64,000 bases of DNA from Bradyrhizobium huanghuaihaiense (GCF_007830635.1 NZ_VLLA01000006.1:161102-225101), one strand, 5' to 3'; positions 1 through 8,507 are shown, counted from the stretch's first letter. The notes: a model not told the origin generated them from the sequence alone. Numbers and translations are program-made.

Positions 1-16
1 GCTCCTCGCAATGACG
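1..16. repeat. Fragment of REP-A palindromic repeat (right end)
   Basis: The first bases read as the closing arm (ctcctcgcaatgacg) of the repeat called REP-A here. The rest of this copy lies outside the window. Confidence 0.7.
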
Positions 17-51
17 AGTGGAGAGAGTTGCGGAAGGGGCCGCCACATCCC

Positions 52-131
52 CGTCATTGCGAGCGCAGCGAAGCAATCCAGAGTCCCTCCGCGGAGGGAT
101 TCTGGATTGCTTCGCTTCGCTCGCAATGACG
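52..131. repeat. REP-A palindromic repeat, copy 1
   Basis: The arms are cgtcattgcgagcgcagcga and its reverse complement. They flank a second inverted pair (gcaatccaga / tctggattgc) around a short G+C-rich centre. The whole element could fold into one long hairpin. Full copies also lie near 2383, 5447, 7802, 13568, 17532, 22988 and 61044. Confidence 0.9.
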
Positions 132-163
132 ACGTGGTGAGAGTCTCGGCCTTGCGCCGCGCT

Positions 164-298
164 CGTGCCCCGGACGCAGCGCAGCGCCACTTCGGCGGTA
201 CGCTGCAGAGCCGGTGCCCATGCGAGACGGGAGTTCGCGGCGTCTGGGTCCCGGCTCTGCGCCGCAACGCTCACGCGTTGCAGCTTGTCCGGGACACG
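164..298. repeat. Palindromic repeat of family C (variant copy)
   Basis: The ends cgtgccccggac and gtccgggacacg are near-inverted copies, and the interior is partly self-complementary. It resembles the larger element at 4021-4212, which also ends in gtcccggacaagc / gcttgtccgggac. No gene is seen in 1-312. The element sits directly downstream of the transporter's stop codon, so as RNA it could act as a 3' hairpin. Confidence 0.6.
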
Positions 299-312
299 GG
301 AGCGATGCGCCC

Positions 313-1485
313 TCACGCCGGCTGCGGCGTCCGGATCTCCCGCGGCAGGATCAGCGCGGCGACGATCGCGAGCAGACAGAGCGCGGCAAAGGCGTGCAGC
401 ATGGTGACGAAGCCGCCCTGCTCGTAGAGCCAGGCGACGAGGCCGACGGACGCGCCGGCCGCGGTGAAGCCGACGAAATAGCGCACGGCATAGGCGCGCG
501 AGCGCCACTCTTCCGTGGTGTACTTGCCGACCATGGCATCGTTCACCGTGACCTGCCCGAACGCGCCCATGACGATGCCGATCGAGACCAGGATCAGCGG
601 CAGATTGTCCAGGCTGGCTGCGAGATACAGGAACGGCGCCAGCATGAAGGACAGCGGCAGCGCCACCGTCTTCAGCGAATAGCGGTCGAGCAGCCGGCCG
701 ATCGTGTACTGCGTCATCGCACCGAACACGTAGACGCAGGCCGCGATGACGCCCAGCAGCGCCGGGCTTTTGGTGAGATCCGCGAGGCGTTCGGCAAAGA
801 GCTTCGGCAGCGCGACGGTGACGGCATTGAAGGTCGTGGAGATCGCGATGACGACGATCAGCAGCGCAAGGATCACGCGCCACATGTCCTGTTTTGCCAC
901 CCGCGCCTGCGCTGCCGCCTGCTTCGAGCCCTTGCGGTCCTCGTGCACGACCATCATCGCGAAGGCGACGCCGATCAGGATCGTGACCACGCCGGGAACG
1001 ATGAAGGCAAAGCGCCAGCCGAGATATTGGCCGATCACGCCGGTCACCAGCGCGGACGAAGCGACGCCGAGATTGCCCCAGACGCCGTTGATGCCCATCT
1101 CGCGGCCGAGCCGGTCGGCATAGGACACGATCATGGCGGTGCCGACGGGATGGTAGATCGAGGCGAAGATGCCGATCGCGAGCAGCGCGGCGCCGAGCTG
1201 CAGGGGCGTCTGCACGAAGCCGACCGAGATCATGGAGAGGCCGATGCCGACGAAGAAGATCAGCATCATGTGACGGCGGCTCCAGCGGTCCCCGAGCCAG
1301 CCGGTGAGCAGCGAGCCGGCGCCGAAGGCGATGAAGCCCGGCGTCGCGTAAGGCAGCAGCTCCGAATAGGCCATGCCGAGCGCCGGCCCCATGATGATCA
1401 CGGCGGCAGCAAAGATCAGCATCGAATAATGGTCGATGAAATGGCCTGCGTTGACGAAACTGATGACCCGGCTGGGGCTGTTCAT
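313..1485 (-). CDS. Major facilitator superfamily transporter
   Basis: A 390-residue inner-membrane transporter with about eleven or twelve hydrophobic segments. The loop between segments 2 and 3 carries GWLGDRWSRRHMM, the MFS signature (G-x-x-x-D-R-x-x-R-R). A charged central loop (HEDRKGSKQAAAQ) separates the two six-helix halves. The substrate cannot be read from sequence. The start is the ATG of MNSPSRVISF at 1485; the frame stays open much further upstream only because the opposite strand is coding. It is divergent from the AraC regulator, with 51 bases between the starts, so that regulator probably controls it in response to the transported compound or a precursor (inference). Confidence 0.85.
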   Translation of the reverse strand: MNSPSRVISFVNAGHFIDHYSMLIFAAAVIIMGPALGMAYSELLPYATPGFIAFGAGSLLTGWLGDRWSRRHMMLIFFVGIGLSMISVGFVQTPLQLGAALLAIGIFASIYHPVGTAMIVSYADRLGREMGINGVWGNLGVASSALVTGVIGQYLGWRFAFIVPGVVTILIGVAFAMMVVHEDRKGSKQAAAQARVAKQDMWRVILALLIVVIAISTTFNAVTVALPKLFAERLADLTKSPALLGVIAACVYVFGAMTQYTIGRLLDRYSLKTVALPLSFMLAPFLYLAASLDNLPLILVSIGIVMGAFGQVTVNDAMVGKYTTEEWRSRAYAVRYFVGFTAAGASVGLVAWLYEQGGFVTMLHAFAALCLLAIVAALILPREIRTPQPA

Positions 1486-1536
1486 TACGAATCCTCTTCT
1501 GCTCCGAAATGAGTTATATGTCGGACCCATGACGGG

Positions 1537-2361
1537 ATGCTGCCAATGACTGTCTTGGAAACGCCAATCTTGGAAACGCCAATCCTGCGGGAGGTCCGGA
1601 GCAACCATCGCTCGCCCGCGGGCGTGCATCTGGTCGCGCGCGACTATCCCAGGGGCATGCGGATCGACCTGCACATGCACCGCGAGGCGCAGCTGATCTA
1701 TGCGGCACGCGGCACCATGCAGGTGACGACGCCCGGGGGACGCTGGCTGGTGCCGCCGGACCGCGCGGTCTGGGTGCCGGCCGGGCTCGAGCATGCCCTC
1801 GACCTGCTCGCCGACATCGAAATGCGCACGCTGTATTTCGACCTGTCCTGGCTCAAGCGTGAAAAACGCTATGAGGGACTGACCAGGGAGTTCGTGGTGC
1901 GGGTGTCGCCGCTGCTCAATCAGGCGATCCTCGCGCTGTTCGACGCGCGGAATACCGAGGAGCGCACCGAGCTGCTGGTGCGGCTGGTGATGCTGGAACT
2001 GCACCAGGCCGAGGATTCCGCGACCTTCGTGCCGCTGCCGCGCGAGCCGCGCTGCCGCCGTGCGGCGATGATCGTGCTCGACGATCCCACCGGCCTGCAC
2101 GACATCGACACGCTCGCGCGCGAGGTCGGAACCTCCGCGCGAACGCTGTCGCGGCTGTTCTCGAGCGAGACGCAACTGAGCTTCAAGAGCTGGTGCCAGC
2201 GCGCGAGGATTGCGGCGGCGATCCAGAGGCTGTCCACGGACGCGACTGTGTCCGTGAAACAGCTCGCAACGCAGCTCGGTTACGCCAGCGTGCCGGCGTT
2301 CTCGGCCGCGTTCCGGCAGGTGACGGGGCGGACGCCGACGGAGTTTGCAGGGAAGGGGTGA
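1537..2361 (+). CDS. AraC-family transcriptional regulator
   Basis: A 274-residue cytoplasmic regulator. The N-terminal half is a cupin-like effector domain (HMHREAQLIYAARGTMQV, then WLVPPDRAVWVPAGLEH). The C-terminal half is the double helix-turn-helix of AraC proteins: IDTLAREVGTSARTLSRLF, then QLATQLGYASVPAFSAAFR and the usual ending TGRTPTEF. This layout matches the subgroup that controls an adjacent divergent exporter. The start is either ATG 1537 or ATG 1546. The N-terminus contains a perfect 15-base tandem duplication (1554-1583) that repeats LETPI. Confidence 0.88.
   Translation: MLPMTVLETPILETPILREVRSNHRSPAGVHLVARDYPRGMRIDLHMHREAQLIYAARGTMQVTTPGGRWLVPPDRAVWVPAGLEHALDLLADIEMRTLYFDLSWLKREKRYEGLTREFVVRVSPLLNQAILALFDARNTEERTELLVRLVMLELHQAEDSATFVPLPREPRCRRAAMIVLDDPTGLHDIDTLAREVGTSARTLSRLFSSETQLSFKSWCQRARIAAAIQRLSTDATVSVKQLATQLGYASVPAFSAAFRQVTGRTPTEFAGKG
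1554..1583 (+). repeat. Two perfect 15-base direct repeats in the AraC reading frame
   Basis: The unit cttggaaacgccaat occurs twice in succession and encodes the pentapeptide LETPI twice. Because 15 is a multiple of three, gain or loss of a unit would change N-terminal length without a frameshift. Confidence 0.95.
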
Positions 2362-2382
2362 GGCGGCCGTGCCCTCCCAACC

Positions 2383-2469
2383 CGTCATTGCGAGGAGCCC
2401 TTGCGACGAAGCAATCCAGAATCCTTCCGCGGCGGCAGTCTGGATTGCTTCGCTGCGCTCGCAATGACG
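2383..2469. repeat. REP-A palindromic repeat, copy 2
   Basis: It has the same arms as copy 1, with the gaggagcccttgcgacgaag variant of the left arm. It begins 21 bases after the AraC stop codon and could form a terminator-like hairpin for that gene. No strong promoter is evident between it and the decarboxylase at 2656. Confidence 0.9.
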
Positions 2470-2655
2470 GTGTTTGAGGCAGCATCCCCCTTCTCCAAAT
2501 GTCACCGGATGCCCCGTCTCCGCCAGGCATGCCAGCATTCTCCAAACGCACGGCCCAACTAAAGATACAAAATCCCCCTGCTTGATTGTGATCGGCTTCC
2601 GCCTAAATCCCGTGTAAGCTTCGGCACCGCACAAAACCGGATTCGAAAAGTCCAG

Positions 2656-4008
2656 ATGGCCAACGCCTTCTTCTCCGACCTGCTCGCCACCATCTCCGAG
2701 CGCGGCCGCACGCTGCTTCGCCGCGGCGACAGCGCGGACACCAGACAGGACGCCGACGGGCTGATCGAGCTCTGCGGCGCGCTGCTGTCGGGCCGGGGCG
2801 AAGCCTCCGGCACGGCGATGGCACGCGAGGTGCTCGATCTCTACCGGGATCTGGATGCGGCGGGACGCCGCGCCTTCTTCGAGGCGCTGGTGCGCGATTT
2901 CGGCCCGGACCGGGAACGCCTGTCGGCGGCGATCGAGAAGTGGCGCGCCAAGCCGACCGACGAAGACGCCAGCTCGCTGCATTTCGCCTCGGAGCCGCGG
3001 CGGCAGGAGTTGATCCGCCGCCTCAACCGCGCACCCGGCGGCACCGGCGATCTCGTCGCCATGCGCGCCGACCTGCTCGGCATGATGAACGGGCACACCG
3101 ATCTCGCCGCGCTCGATCGCGACGTCTCGCATCTCCTCTCTTCGTGGTTCAACAGGGGGTTTCTCGTGCTGCGCAGGATTGACTGGTCGACCCCGGCCAA
3201 CATCCTCGAAAAGATCATCCGTTACGAAGCCGTGCACGAGATCAGCGACTGGGACGATCTGCGCCGCCGCATCGATCCGGTCGACCGCCGCTGCTACGCC
3301 TTCTTCCATCCGGCGATGGTGGACGAGCCCTTGATCTTCGTCGAGGTGGCGCTGACCGAGACCATCCCCGGCGCGATCGCCCCACTGCTTGCCGTCGATC
3401 GCCAGCACCTTCCCATCGAGAAGGCGCGCACTGCCGTGTTCTATTCGATCTCGAACACCCAGCGCGGCCTTGGCGGCATTTCCTTCGGCAGCTTCCTGAT
3501 CAAGCAGGTGGTGGAGGAGCTGCGCCGCGAGACGCCGAAGCTCGACACCTTCGTGACGCTGTCGCCGGTGCCTGGCTTCATGCAATGGGTGAAGCAGGAC
3601 AAGGATTTGCCGCTGCCCGACGAGGACCGCGAGGTGCTGAAGCGCCTCGACGATCCCAAATGGTTCGAGAGCCCCGAGACCATGACGCTGCTCCGCGGCG
3701 TGCTGGAGCCGCTCGCCGCCTATTATTTCCTGAAGGCGCGCACGCCCAAGGGCCGGCTGATCGATTCCGTCGCCCGCTTCCATCTCGGCAACGGCGCCCG
3801 CCTCGAGCGCATCAACTGGCTGGGCGACCTCTCGCCGAAGGGCGTGCGCGAGTCCGCCGGCGTGATGGTCAACTACCTCTACCGCCTCGACGACATCGAG
3901 AAGAACCACGAAGCCTACGCCAATGACGGCGAGGTCGTGGCGTCCAGCGCGGTGAAGAAGCTGCTCAAGGGCGAAGGGCGGCGGCTGCTGGATATGCGGC
4001 TGTCGTAG
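2656..4008 (+). CDS. Malonyl-CoA decarboxylase
   Basis: Predicted to decarboxylate malonyl-CoA to acetyl-CoA and CO2 in the cytoplasm. The 450-residue length suits the family. The N-terminal part is helical (about residues 1-160). The C-terminal catalytic domain of GNAT-like fold carries the family signature YSISNTQRGLGGISFG near residue 257, followed by LSPVPGFMQW; these contain the Ser and His positions conserved in the family. The usual partners malonyl-CoA synthetase (matB) and malonate carrier (matC) are not adjacent, so the gene stands alone here and may limit malonyl-CoA build-up rather than serve malonate growth (inference). The ribosome-binding site before ATG 2656 is weak. Confidence 0.9.
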   Translation: MANAFFSDLLATISERGRTLLRRGDSADTRQDADGLIELCGALLSGRGEASGTAMAREVLDLYRDLDAAGRRAFFEALVRDFGPDRERLSAAIEKWRAKPTDEDASSLHFASEPRRQELIRRLNRAPGGTGDLVAMRADLLGMMNGHTDLAALDRDVSHLLSSWFNRGFLVLRRIDWSTPANILEKIIRYEAVHEISDWDDLRRRIDPVDRRCYAFFHPAMVDEPLIFVEVALTETIPGAIAPLLAVDRQHLPIEKARTAVFYSISNTQRGLGGISFGSFLIKQVVEELRRETPKLDTFVTLSPVPGFMQWVKQDKDLPLPDEDREVLKRLDDPKWFESPETMTLLRGVLEPLAAYYFLKARTPKGRLIDSVARFHLGNGARLERINWLGDLSPKGVRESAGVMVNYLYRLDDIEKNHEAYANDGEVVASSAVKKLLKGEGRRLLDMRLS

Positions 4009-4020
4009 GGGACATACTCA

Positions 4021-4212
4021 GTCGTCGTCCCGGACAAGCGTAGCTCTAGACAACGAGTAGCGTTGTCTAGAGCGAAGCGCTGATCCGGGACCCATAACCA
4101 CAGGGAGACGTGGTTACGGGGACTCGGAGTTGCCTGGTCGCACCACGACTTCTCCCTGGGGTTATGGGTCCCGGATCGGCGCGCGCTTAGGGCGCGCTTG
4201 TCCGGGACGACA
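4021..4212. repeat. Large nested palindromic repeat (family C)
   Basis: The outer arms gtcgtcccggacaagcg and cgcttgtccgggacgac are exact inverted copies at the two ends. Inside are a second inverted pair (gggacccataacc with ggttatgggtccc) and a self-contained hairpin (gctctagacaacg / cgttgtctagagc). It fills most of the gap between the convergent decarboxylase and tartrate dehydratase genes and could terminate both. Confidence 0.85.
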
Positions 4213-4252
4213 CTGAGTGTTTGGCGCAGCCGTCGCTCTCGCCCCAGCGCCC

Positions 4253-5422
4253 CTACTCCGCCAGCGCCTTCATCTCCTTGTAAAGATCGGACTTGCCCTC
4301 AAACCCGATGCCCGGAAGATCCGGCATCGTGATGTGGCCGTTCTCGACGCGCACACCGTCCGGAAAGCCGCCGTAGGGCTGGAACAGGTCGGGGTAGCTT
4401 TCATTGCCGCCCAAGCCTAAGCCGGCTGCGATGTTCAGCGACATCTGGTGGCCGCCGTGGGGGATGCAGCGGCTTGGCGACCAGCCGTAGGTTTTCAGCA
4501 CCTCGAGCGTGCGCTGGTATTCGCAGAGGCCATAGGACAGCGCGCAGTCGAATTGCAGCCAGTCGCGGTCGGGGCGCATGCCGCCGTAGCGGATGAGATT
4601 GCGGGCGTCCTGGTGGCTGAAGAGATTCTCGCCCGTCGCCATCGGGCCGGGATAGAATTCGGCGAGGGCTGCCTGCAGCGCGTAGTCGAGGGGATCGCCG
4701 ACCTCCTCGTACCAGAACAGCGGATAATCGCGCAGCATCTTGGCGTAGGCGATGCCGGTCTCGAGGTTGAAGCGGCCGTTGGCGTCGACGGCGAGCTGCG
4801 CGTCCTTGCCGATCTCCTTCAGCACCGCCTCGATGCGCGTGCGGTCCTCTTCGATTGGCGCGCCGCCGATCTTCATCTTCACGACGTTGTAGCCGCGATC
4901 GAGATAGCCGCGCATCTCAGCCCGCAGCATCGAGAGATCCTTGCCGGGATAGTAATAGCCGCCGGCGGCATAGACGAAGACGCGCGGATTGGCCTTGACG
5001 CCGTGGCGCTCGGCGAGCAGGCGGAACAGCGGTTTGCCCGCGATCTTCGCCACCGCGTCCCACACCGCCATGTCGATGGTGCCGACCGCGACCGAGCGCT
5101 CGCCATGGCCGCCCGGCTTCTCGTTGGTCATCATCGCGGCCCAGACCTTGTCGGGGTCGAGATTGTCGCTCGCGCTATCCAGCAGCGACTTCGGATCGGC
5201 CTCCAGGATGCGCGAGGCAAAACGCTCGCGGATCAGCCCGCCCTGGCCGTAGCGGCCGTTGGAGTTGAAGCCGTAGCCGACGACGCGCTTGCCGTCGCGC
5301 ACCACGTCGGTGACGACGGCGACGAGGCTCGTCGTCATCTTGGTGAAGTCGATATAGGCGTTGCGGATCGGCGAGGAGATCGGTTTTGTAATTTCGCGGA
5401 CGTCGACGATGCGGACGGACAT
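4253..5422 (-). CDS. tarD: D(-)-tartrate dehydratase (enolase superfamily)
   Basis: Predicted to dehydrate D-tartrate to oxaloacetate with Mg2+. The 389 residues match, from memory, the characterised B. japonicum enzyme in length and in every key position: the KMK motif with Lys184, metal ligands Asp213, Glu239 and Glu265, and His322 in IPHGGHQM. The N-terminal capping domain (about 1-125) precedes the C-terminal barrel. The start is ATG 5422, preceded by a gagg box. A longer frame from 5452 would begin inside the adjacent repeat and is rejected. No tartrate transporter or regulator is adjacent. The active-site agreement makes the specificity call firmer than usual for this superfamily. Confidence 0.93.
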   Translation of the reverse strand: MSVRIVDVREITKPISSPIRNAYIDFTKMTTSLVAVVTDVVRDGKRVVGYGFNSNGRYGQGGLIRERFASRILEADPKSLLDSASDNLDPDKVWAAMMTNEKPGGHGERSVAVGTIDMAVWDAVAKIAGKPLFRLLAERHGVKANPRVFVYAAGGYYYPGKDLSMLRAEMRGYLDRGYNVVKMKIGGAPIEEDRTRIEAVLKEIGKDAQLAVDANGRFNLETGIAYAKMLRDYPLFWYEEVGDPLDYALQAALAEFYPGPMATGENLFSHQDARNLIRYGGMRPDRDWLQFDCALSYGLCEYQRTLEVLKTYGWSPSRCIPHGGHQMSLNIAAGLGLGGNESYPDLFQPYGGFPDGVRVENGHITMPDLPGIGFEGKSDLYKEMKALAE

Positions 5423-5446
5423 GGGGGTGGCCTCAGTAGTTGTTTT

Positions 5447-5533
5447 CGTCATTGCGAGGAGCGAAGCGACGAAGCAATCCAGACTGCCACTCGCGGAAAG
5501 ATTCTGGATTGCTTCGCTTCGCTCGCAATGACG
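5447..5533. repeat. REP-A palindromic repeat, copy 3
   Basis: A full copy between the 3' end of the DUF3297 gene and the ribosome-binding region of tarD, which is read in the same direction. It would lie in the 5' region of the tarD message or separate the two transcription units. Confidence 0.9.
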
Positions 5534-5560
5534 AGGAGAGAGCAGCGCGCTCAGCTCAAA

Positions 5561-5803
5561 CTATTTCTTATCCCTGAAATACGGCTCGACCGGACCATGC
5601 ACCTTGATGGTCAGCGGGTTGCCATGGCGGTCCTTGGCGTTGCCGGCGGTGACGCGGACCCAGCCTTCGCTGATGCAGTACTCCTCGACATTGGTCTTCT
5701 CGATGCCCTTGAAGCGGATGCCGACGTCGCGCGCCAGGATGTCCGCGTTGTAGTACGGGCTGTTCGGGTCGACCGACAGGCGGTCGGGAAATTCGTCGCT
5801 CAT
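5561..5803 (-). CDS. DUF3297 family protein
   Basis: An 80-residue soluble protein starting MSDEFPDRLSVDPNSPYY and ending PVEPYFRDKK, typical of DUF3297, a small conserved alpha- and gammaproteobacterial family without known function. The start at 5803 lies 11 bases downstream of the glutathione peroxidase stop, so the two are cotranscribed. Its place behind a peroxidase hints at a stress role, but nothing in the sequence shows one. Confidence 0.85.
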   Translation of the reverse strand: MSDEFPDRLSVDPNSPYYNADILARDVGIRFKGIEKTNVEEYCISEGWVRVTAGNAKDRHGNPLTIKVHGPVEPYFRDKK

Positions 5804-5814
5804 GATTGTCTCGC

Positions 5815-6291
5815 TCACAACAGTGTTTCGATTTGATTCCGCAACCCTTCGGGCCGGGCCGTCGGCGCGTAGCGCGCGATCACCTTGCCGGCACGGTCCA
5901 CCAGGAATTTGGTGAAATTCCATTTGATGGAGGCCCCCAGCAGGCCGGATTGCTGACGTTTCAGGTACTCGTACAAAGGATGCGCATTGGCGCCGTTGAC
6001 GTCGATCTTCTCGAACAGGGGAAAGGTGACGTCGTAATGGGTCGAGCAGAATTCCTGGATCTCGCTCGCCTGCCCCGGCTCCTGCGCGCCGAACTGGTTG
6101 CAGGGAAAGCCGAGCACGGCGAAGCCGCGCGGCGACAGATCGCGATAGAGATCCTCGAGCCCGCGATATTGCGGCGTGAAGCCGCATTTGCTCGCGGTGT
6201 TGACGATCAGCAGCACCTGTCCCTCGAACCGGCGCATGGGCACCTCCTCGCCGGCGAGCGAGTTGGCCTTGAAGTCGTAGATCACCGACAT
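5815..6291 (-). CDS. Glutathione peroxidase-type thiol peroxidase
   Basis: A 158-residue thioredoxin-fold enzyme that reduces hydroperoxides. Cys36 in NTASKCGFTPQ is the peroxidatic residue, in the place of selenocysteine of the animal enzymes. FPCNQFG (Cys64) and WNFTKF (Trp124, Asn125) complete the conserved tetrad region. Cys82 is in position to act as resolving cysteine, so thioredoxin is a more likely reductant than glutathione (inference). There is no signal peptide, so it is cytoplasmic. It starts 2 bases after the amidase stop codon and lies in the middle of a three-gene minus-strand operon. Confidence 0.92.
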   Translation of the reverse strand: MSVIYDFKANSLAGEEVPMRRFEGQVLLIVNTASKCGFTPQYRGLEDLYRDLSPRGFAVLGFPCNQFGAQEPGQASEIQEFCSTHYDVTFPLFEKIDVNGANAHPLYEYLKRQQSGLLGASIKWNFTKFLVDRAGKVIARYAPTARPEGLRNQIETLL

Positions 6292-6293
6292 CG

Positions 6294-7694
6294 CTAACCC
6301 ACGGGATCGATCGGCGACGGCGGCACGCCGCCCGCCTCGATCGCTTCGCCCGCGAGGAGACAGAGGTCCTCGCGATAACGGCCGGAGACGATGTGCACGC
6401 CGACCGGCGCCTTGCCGACGAGACCGGTGGAGACCACGAGGCCCGGCAGGCCCATGAAGGGAATCGCGATCTGCGGCAGCTGCGCTTCCCAGACGCGCTT
6501 GAAGGAGGCGTCGTCCTTGCGGTCGAGATGGTCGGGGAACGGCAATTCGCCGGAGACCGGGGTCAGCAGCACGGCGTATTTCTCGAAGAACAGCATCCAG
6601 TCGCGCGTCAGCGTGGCTCTTCGGGTCAGCGCCTTGGCGTAGTTGGCCTGATCCATCGGCGTGACCCTGCCGCGGTTGCCGCGCAGGCAGGCCAGCGCGC
6701 CGGGATCGCCCTCGCGCTCGGCCATTTCAAGCTGCGCCTCATAGCTGTCGCCGAGCCAGAGCTTGATCTGCCACTCGACCGCCTCGCGCATCGGCGGGGT
6801 ATCCTCGATGACGTCAACGGTCCAGCCGGCGCGCTCCAGGCGCTTGCCGGCATCGCTCACCGCGGCCTTCACCTCCGGCGTCGTGGCAAGGCCGTTCGGA
6901 TTGAGGCAGAGCGCGGCGCGCTTCGGCCGCGCGGGGCCTTCGAGCGGGGCCGGCACGAACCAGGGATCGCGGATGTCGCGGGCCGACATCGCTTCGAGTG
7001 AGATGCGCAAATCGTTGACGGTGCGGGCGAGCGGGCCCGAGACCGCCATGATCTGCGGCCCGATCGGGCGCTCCGGCAGCACCGGGTTGAAGGCCGGGAT
7101 GCGGCCGAGCGTCGGGCGCAGGCCGTGCACGCCGCAGGCATAGGCGGGATAGCGGATCGAGCCGGCGATGTCGGTGCCATGGGCGATATGGCCGATACCG
7201 GCCGCGACCGCCGAGCCGGCGCCGCCGGAGGAGCCGCCCGGCGTCAACGAGGCGTCGCGCGGGTTCTTGGTGTCGCCATGGACCAGATTGGTGGTGAACC
7301 AGCGATAGGAGAAGGCCGGGCAATTGGTGCGACCAAGGAGAATGGCGCCGGATTTGCGGAAATTGGCGACAACCGGATTGTCCTCGTGCGCGATCAGGTC
7401 GCGCTGCAGCTTGAGGCCGTTGGTGGTGGCAAAACCCTCCTGATCGACATTCGCCTTGATGGTGACGGGCACGCCGGCGAGCACGCCGGGGTCCTCGCCC
7501 CGGCCAATGGCGGCATCGACGGCGTCGGCCTGCTTGAGCACGTCTTCCGGGCGGTGGTCGATCACGGCGTTGAGCTGGGGATTGACCGCGTCGAGGCGGT
7601 CGAGGCCGGCCTTGGCGGCCTCCCTGGCGGACACCTTTTTGGACCTGACGAGGGTGGCGAGGTCGGCGGCCGACAGGCGCCAGAGATCTTGCAT
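6294..7694 (-). CDS. Amidase (amidase-signature family)
   Basis: A 466-residue cytoplasmic hydrolase of the Ser-cisSer-Lys type. Lys80 (GVPVTIKAN), the cis-Ser of TPGGSSGG (Ser155) and the nucleophile Ser179 (DIAGSIRYPA) have the expected spacing. The substrate is unknown. The C-terminal part is typical of broad-range bacterial amidases rather than of GatA, whose partners gatB and gatC are absent here. It is first in an operon with glutathione peroxidase and DUF3297. Confidence 0.9.
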   Translation of the reverse strand: MQDLWRLSAADLATLVRSKKVSAREAAKAGLDRLDAVNPQLNAVIDHRPEDVLKQADAVDAAIGRGEDPGVLAGVPVTIKANVDQEGFATTNGLKLQRDLIAHEDNPVVANFRKSGAILLGRTNCPAFSYRWFTTNLVHGDTKNPRDASLTPGGSSGGAGSAVAAGIGHIAHGTDIAGSIRYPAYACGVHGLRPTLGRIPAFNPVLPERPIGPQIMAVSGPLARTVNDLRISLEAMSARDIRDPWFVPAPLEGPARPKRAALCLNPNGLATTPEVKAAVSDAGKRLERAGWTVDVIEDTPPMREAVEWQIKLWLGDSYEAQLEMAEREGDPGALACLRGNRGRVTPMDQANYAKALTRRATLTRDWMLFFEKYAVLLTPVSGELPFPDHLDRKDDASFKRVWEAQLPQIAIPFMGLPGLVVSTGLVGKAPVGVHIVSGRYREDLCLLAGEAIEAGGVPPSPIDPVG

Positions 7695-7801
7695 GGCTTG
7701 CTCCGTATGACCGGCGTCTTTTAGCGCCGGGAACGCGGCAAAGCCATGCGGATTTCGCAGGGGCGAAGGGCGGGTTTGGTGCCGGGTGGTGCCTCATTCC
7801 C

Positions 7802-7888
7802 CGTCATTGCGAGGAGCTCTTGCGACGAAGCAATCCAGACTGCCTCCGGGGAGGGATTCTGGATTGCTTCGCCACGCTCGCAATGACG
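7802..7888. repeat. REP-A palindromic repeat, copy 4
   Basis: A full copy between the amidase start and the 3' end of the DUF6894 gene; both genes are on the minus strand. It could form the 3' hairpin of the DUF6894 transcript. Confidence 0.9.
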
Positions 7889-7908
7889 GAGGAGAGAGCT
7901 GGGGGCCT

Positions 7909-8166
7909 CTAATGCCTGGTCGCCGACTGGTCCGGCATGTCCAGCAGCGCCTCGGTGAAGGGAAACTCCAGCACGATGTCCCCGTCGGAATCGGTGACCT
8001 CGATGACCGCCTCCAGCAGCGCCGGCTGGGTTCCTTCCGATTTCAGGACCTCCAGGATCATCTGGCGGGCGACCTCCCAGGCGCGATCGGGATTGCGCAG
8101 ATCCTCGCCGTCAGGATCCACGATCAATTCGTCGCCGATACGGGTGTTGAAGAAATATCTGGGCAT
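7909..8166 (-). CDS. DUF6894 family protein
   Basis: An 85-residue acidic protein beginning MPRYFFNTRIGDELIVDPDGEDL. This N-terminus (Arg-Tyr-Phe-Phe followed by an acidic D-x-x-G-x-x-L stretch) marks a small family that is abundant in Bradyrhizobium and relatives and has no known function. It is divergent from the pqq operon across a 260-base gap. No membrane segment or signal peptide is seen. Confidence 0.8.
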   Translation of the reverse strand: MPRYFFNTRIGDELIVDPDGEDLRNPDRAWEVARQMILEVLKSEGTQPALLEAVIEVTDSDGDIVLEFPFTEALLDMPDQSATRH

Positions 8167-8366
8167 GCCTGATCCAATGGGGTCGCCTGTGGCCGATTGG
8201 AAGCCGTTCTATACTCACAACTGGTTTATCCCGACAGGGATCACGACCTATCGGCAATTTTGCGGATGTCATTCGCTCATCTTTACGGCCGCAATACGCT
8301 CTCTTTGCGGTGCAACAATCCTGCCGTCTACTACCTAGGTCGGGAAAATTTCACTGGCGAACTTTT

Positions 8367-8394
8367 CCGCCCGCATTACTTTATCTGCGGGCGG
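8367..8394 (+). other. Hairpin in the pqqA leader
   Basis: A perfect 9-base-pair stem (CCGCCCGCA / TGCGGGCGG) with a 10-base A+T-rich loop ends 32 bases before the pqqA start. No run of T follows, so it is not a simple terminator. It could be an attenuator, an RNA-stability element or a protein-binding site. Confidence 0.55.
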
Positions 8395-8426
8395 ATACGT
8401 CCGGTTTCGCGAAAATGGAGAGCCAA

Positions 8427-8507
8427 ATGGCCTGGAAAGCCCCGAAGATCGTCGAAGTGCCCTGTGGCATGGAAATCAACATGTATGTGAGCGCTACCCG
8501 CAAGTGA
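8427..8507 (+). CDS. pqqA: PQQ precursor peptide PqqA
   Basis: A 26-residue ribosomal peptide that supplies the carbon and nitrogen atoms of pyrroloquinoline quinone. Glu16 and Tyr20 in EVPCGMEINMY are the residues that PqqE cross-links. The start at 8427 (MAWKAPKIVE) is chosen because a ggagag box lies about six bases upstream and because it puts Glu and Tyr at the canonical positions 16 and 20. An in-frame ATG at 8415 would add four residues and overlaps that ribosome-binding site. The 130-base gap to pqqB is the longest in the operon, a usual arrangement that lets pqqA be expressed above the enzymes. Confidence 0.95.
   Translation: MAWKAPKIVEVPCGMEINMYVSATRK

Noticed and set aside
313..3909. 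A 1198-codon minus-strand frame spanning the transporter, the AraC gene and the decarboxylase
   Set aside because: Only the last 390 codons are coding. The rest is the open complement of two plus-strand genes, a common effect of high-G+C codon use.
5423..5452. Upstream ATG for tarD adding ten residues
   Set aside because: It lies inside the REP-A element and gives a length longer than the characterised enzyme; a gagg box supports 5422.
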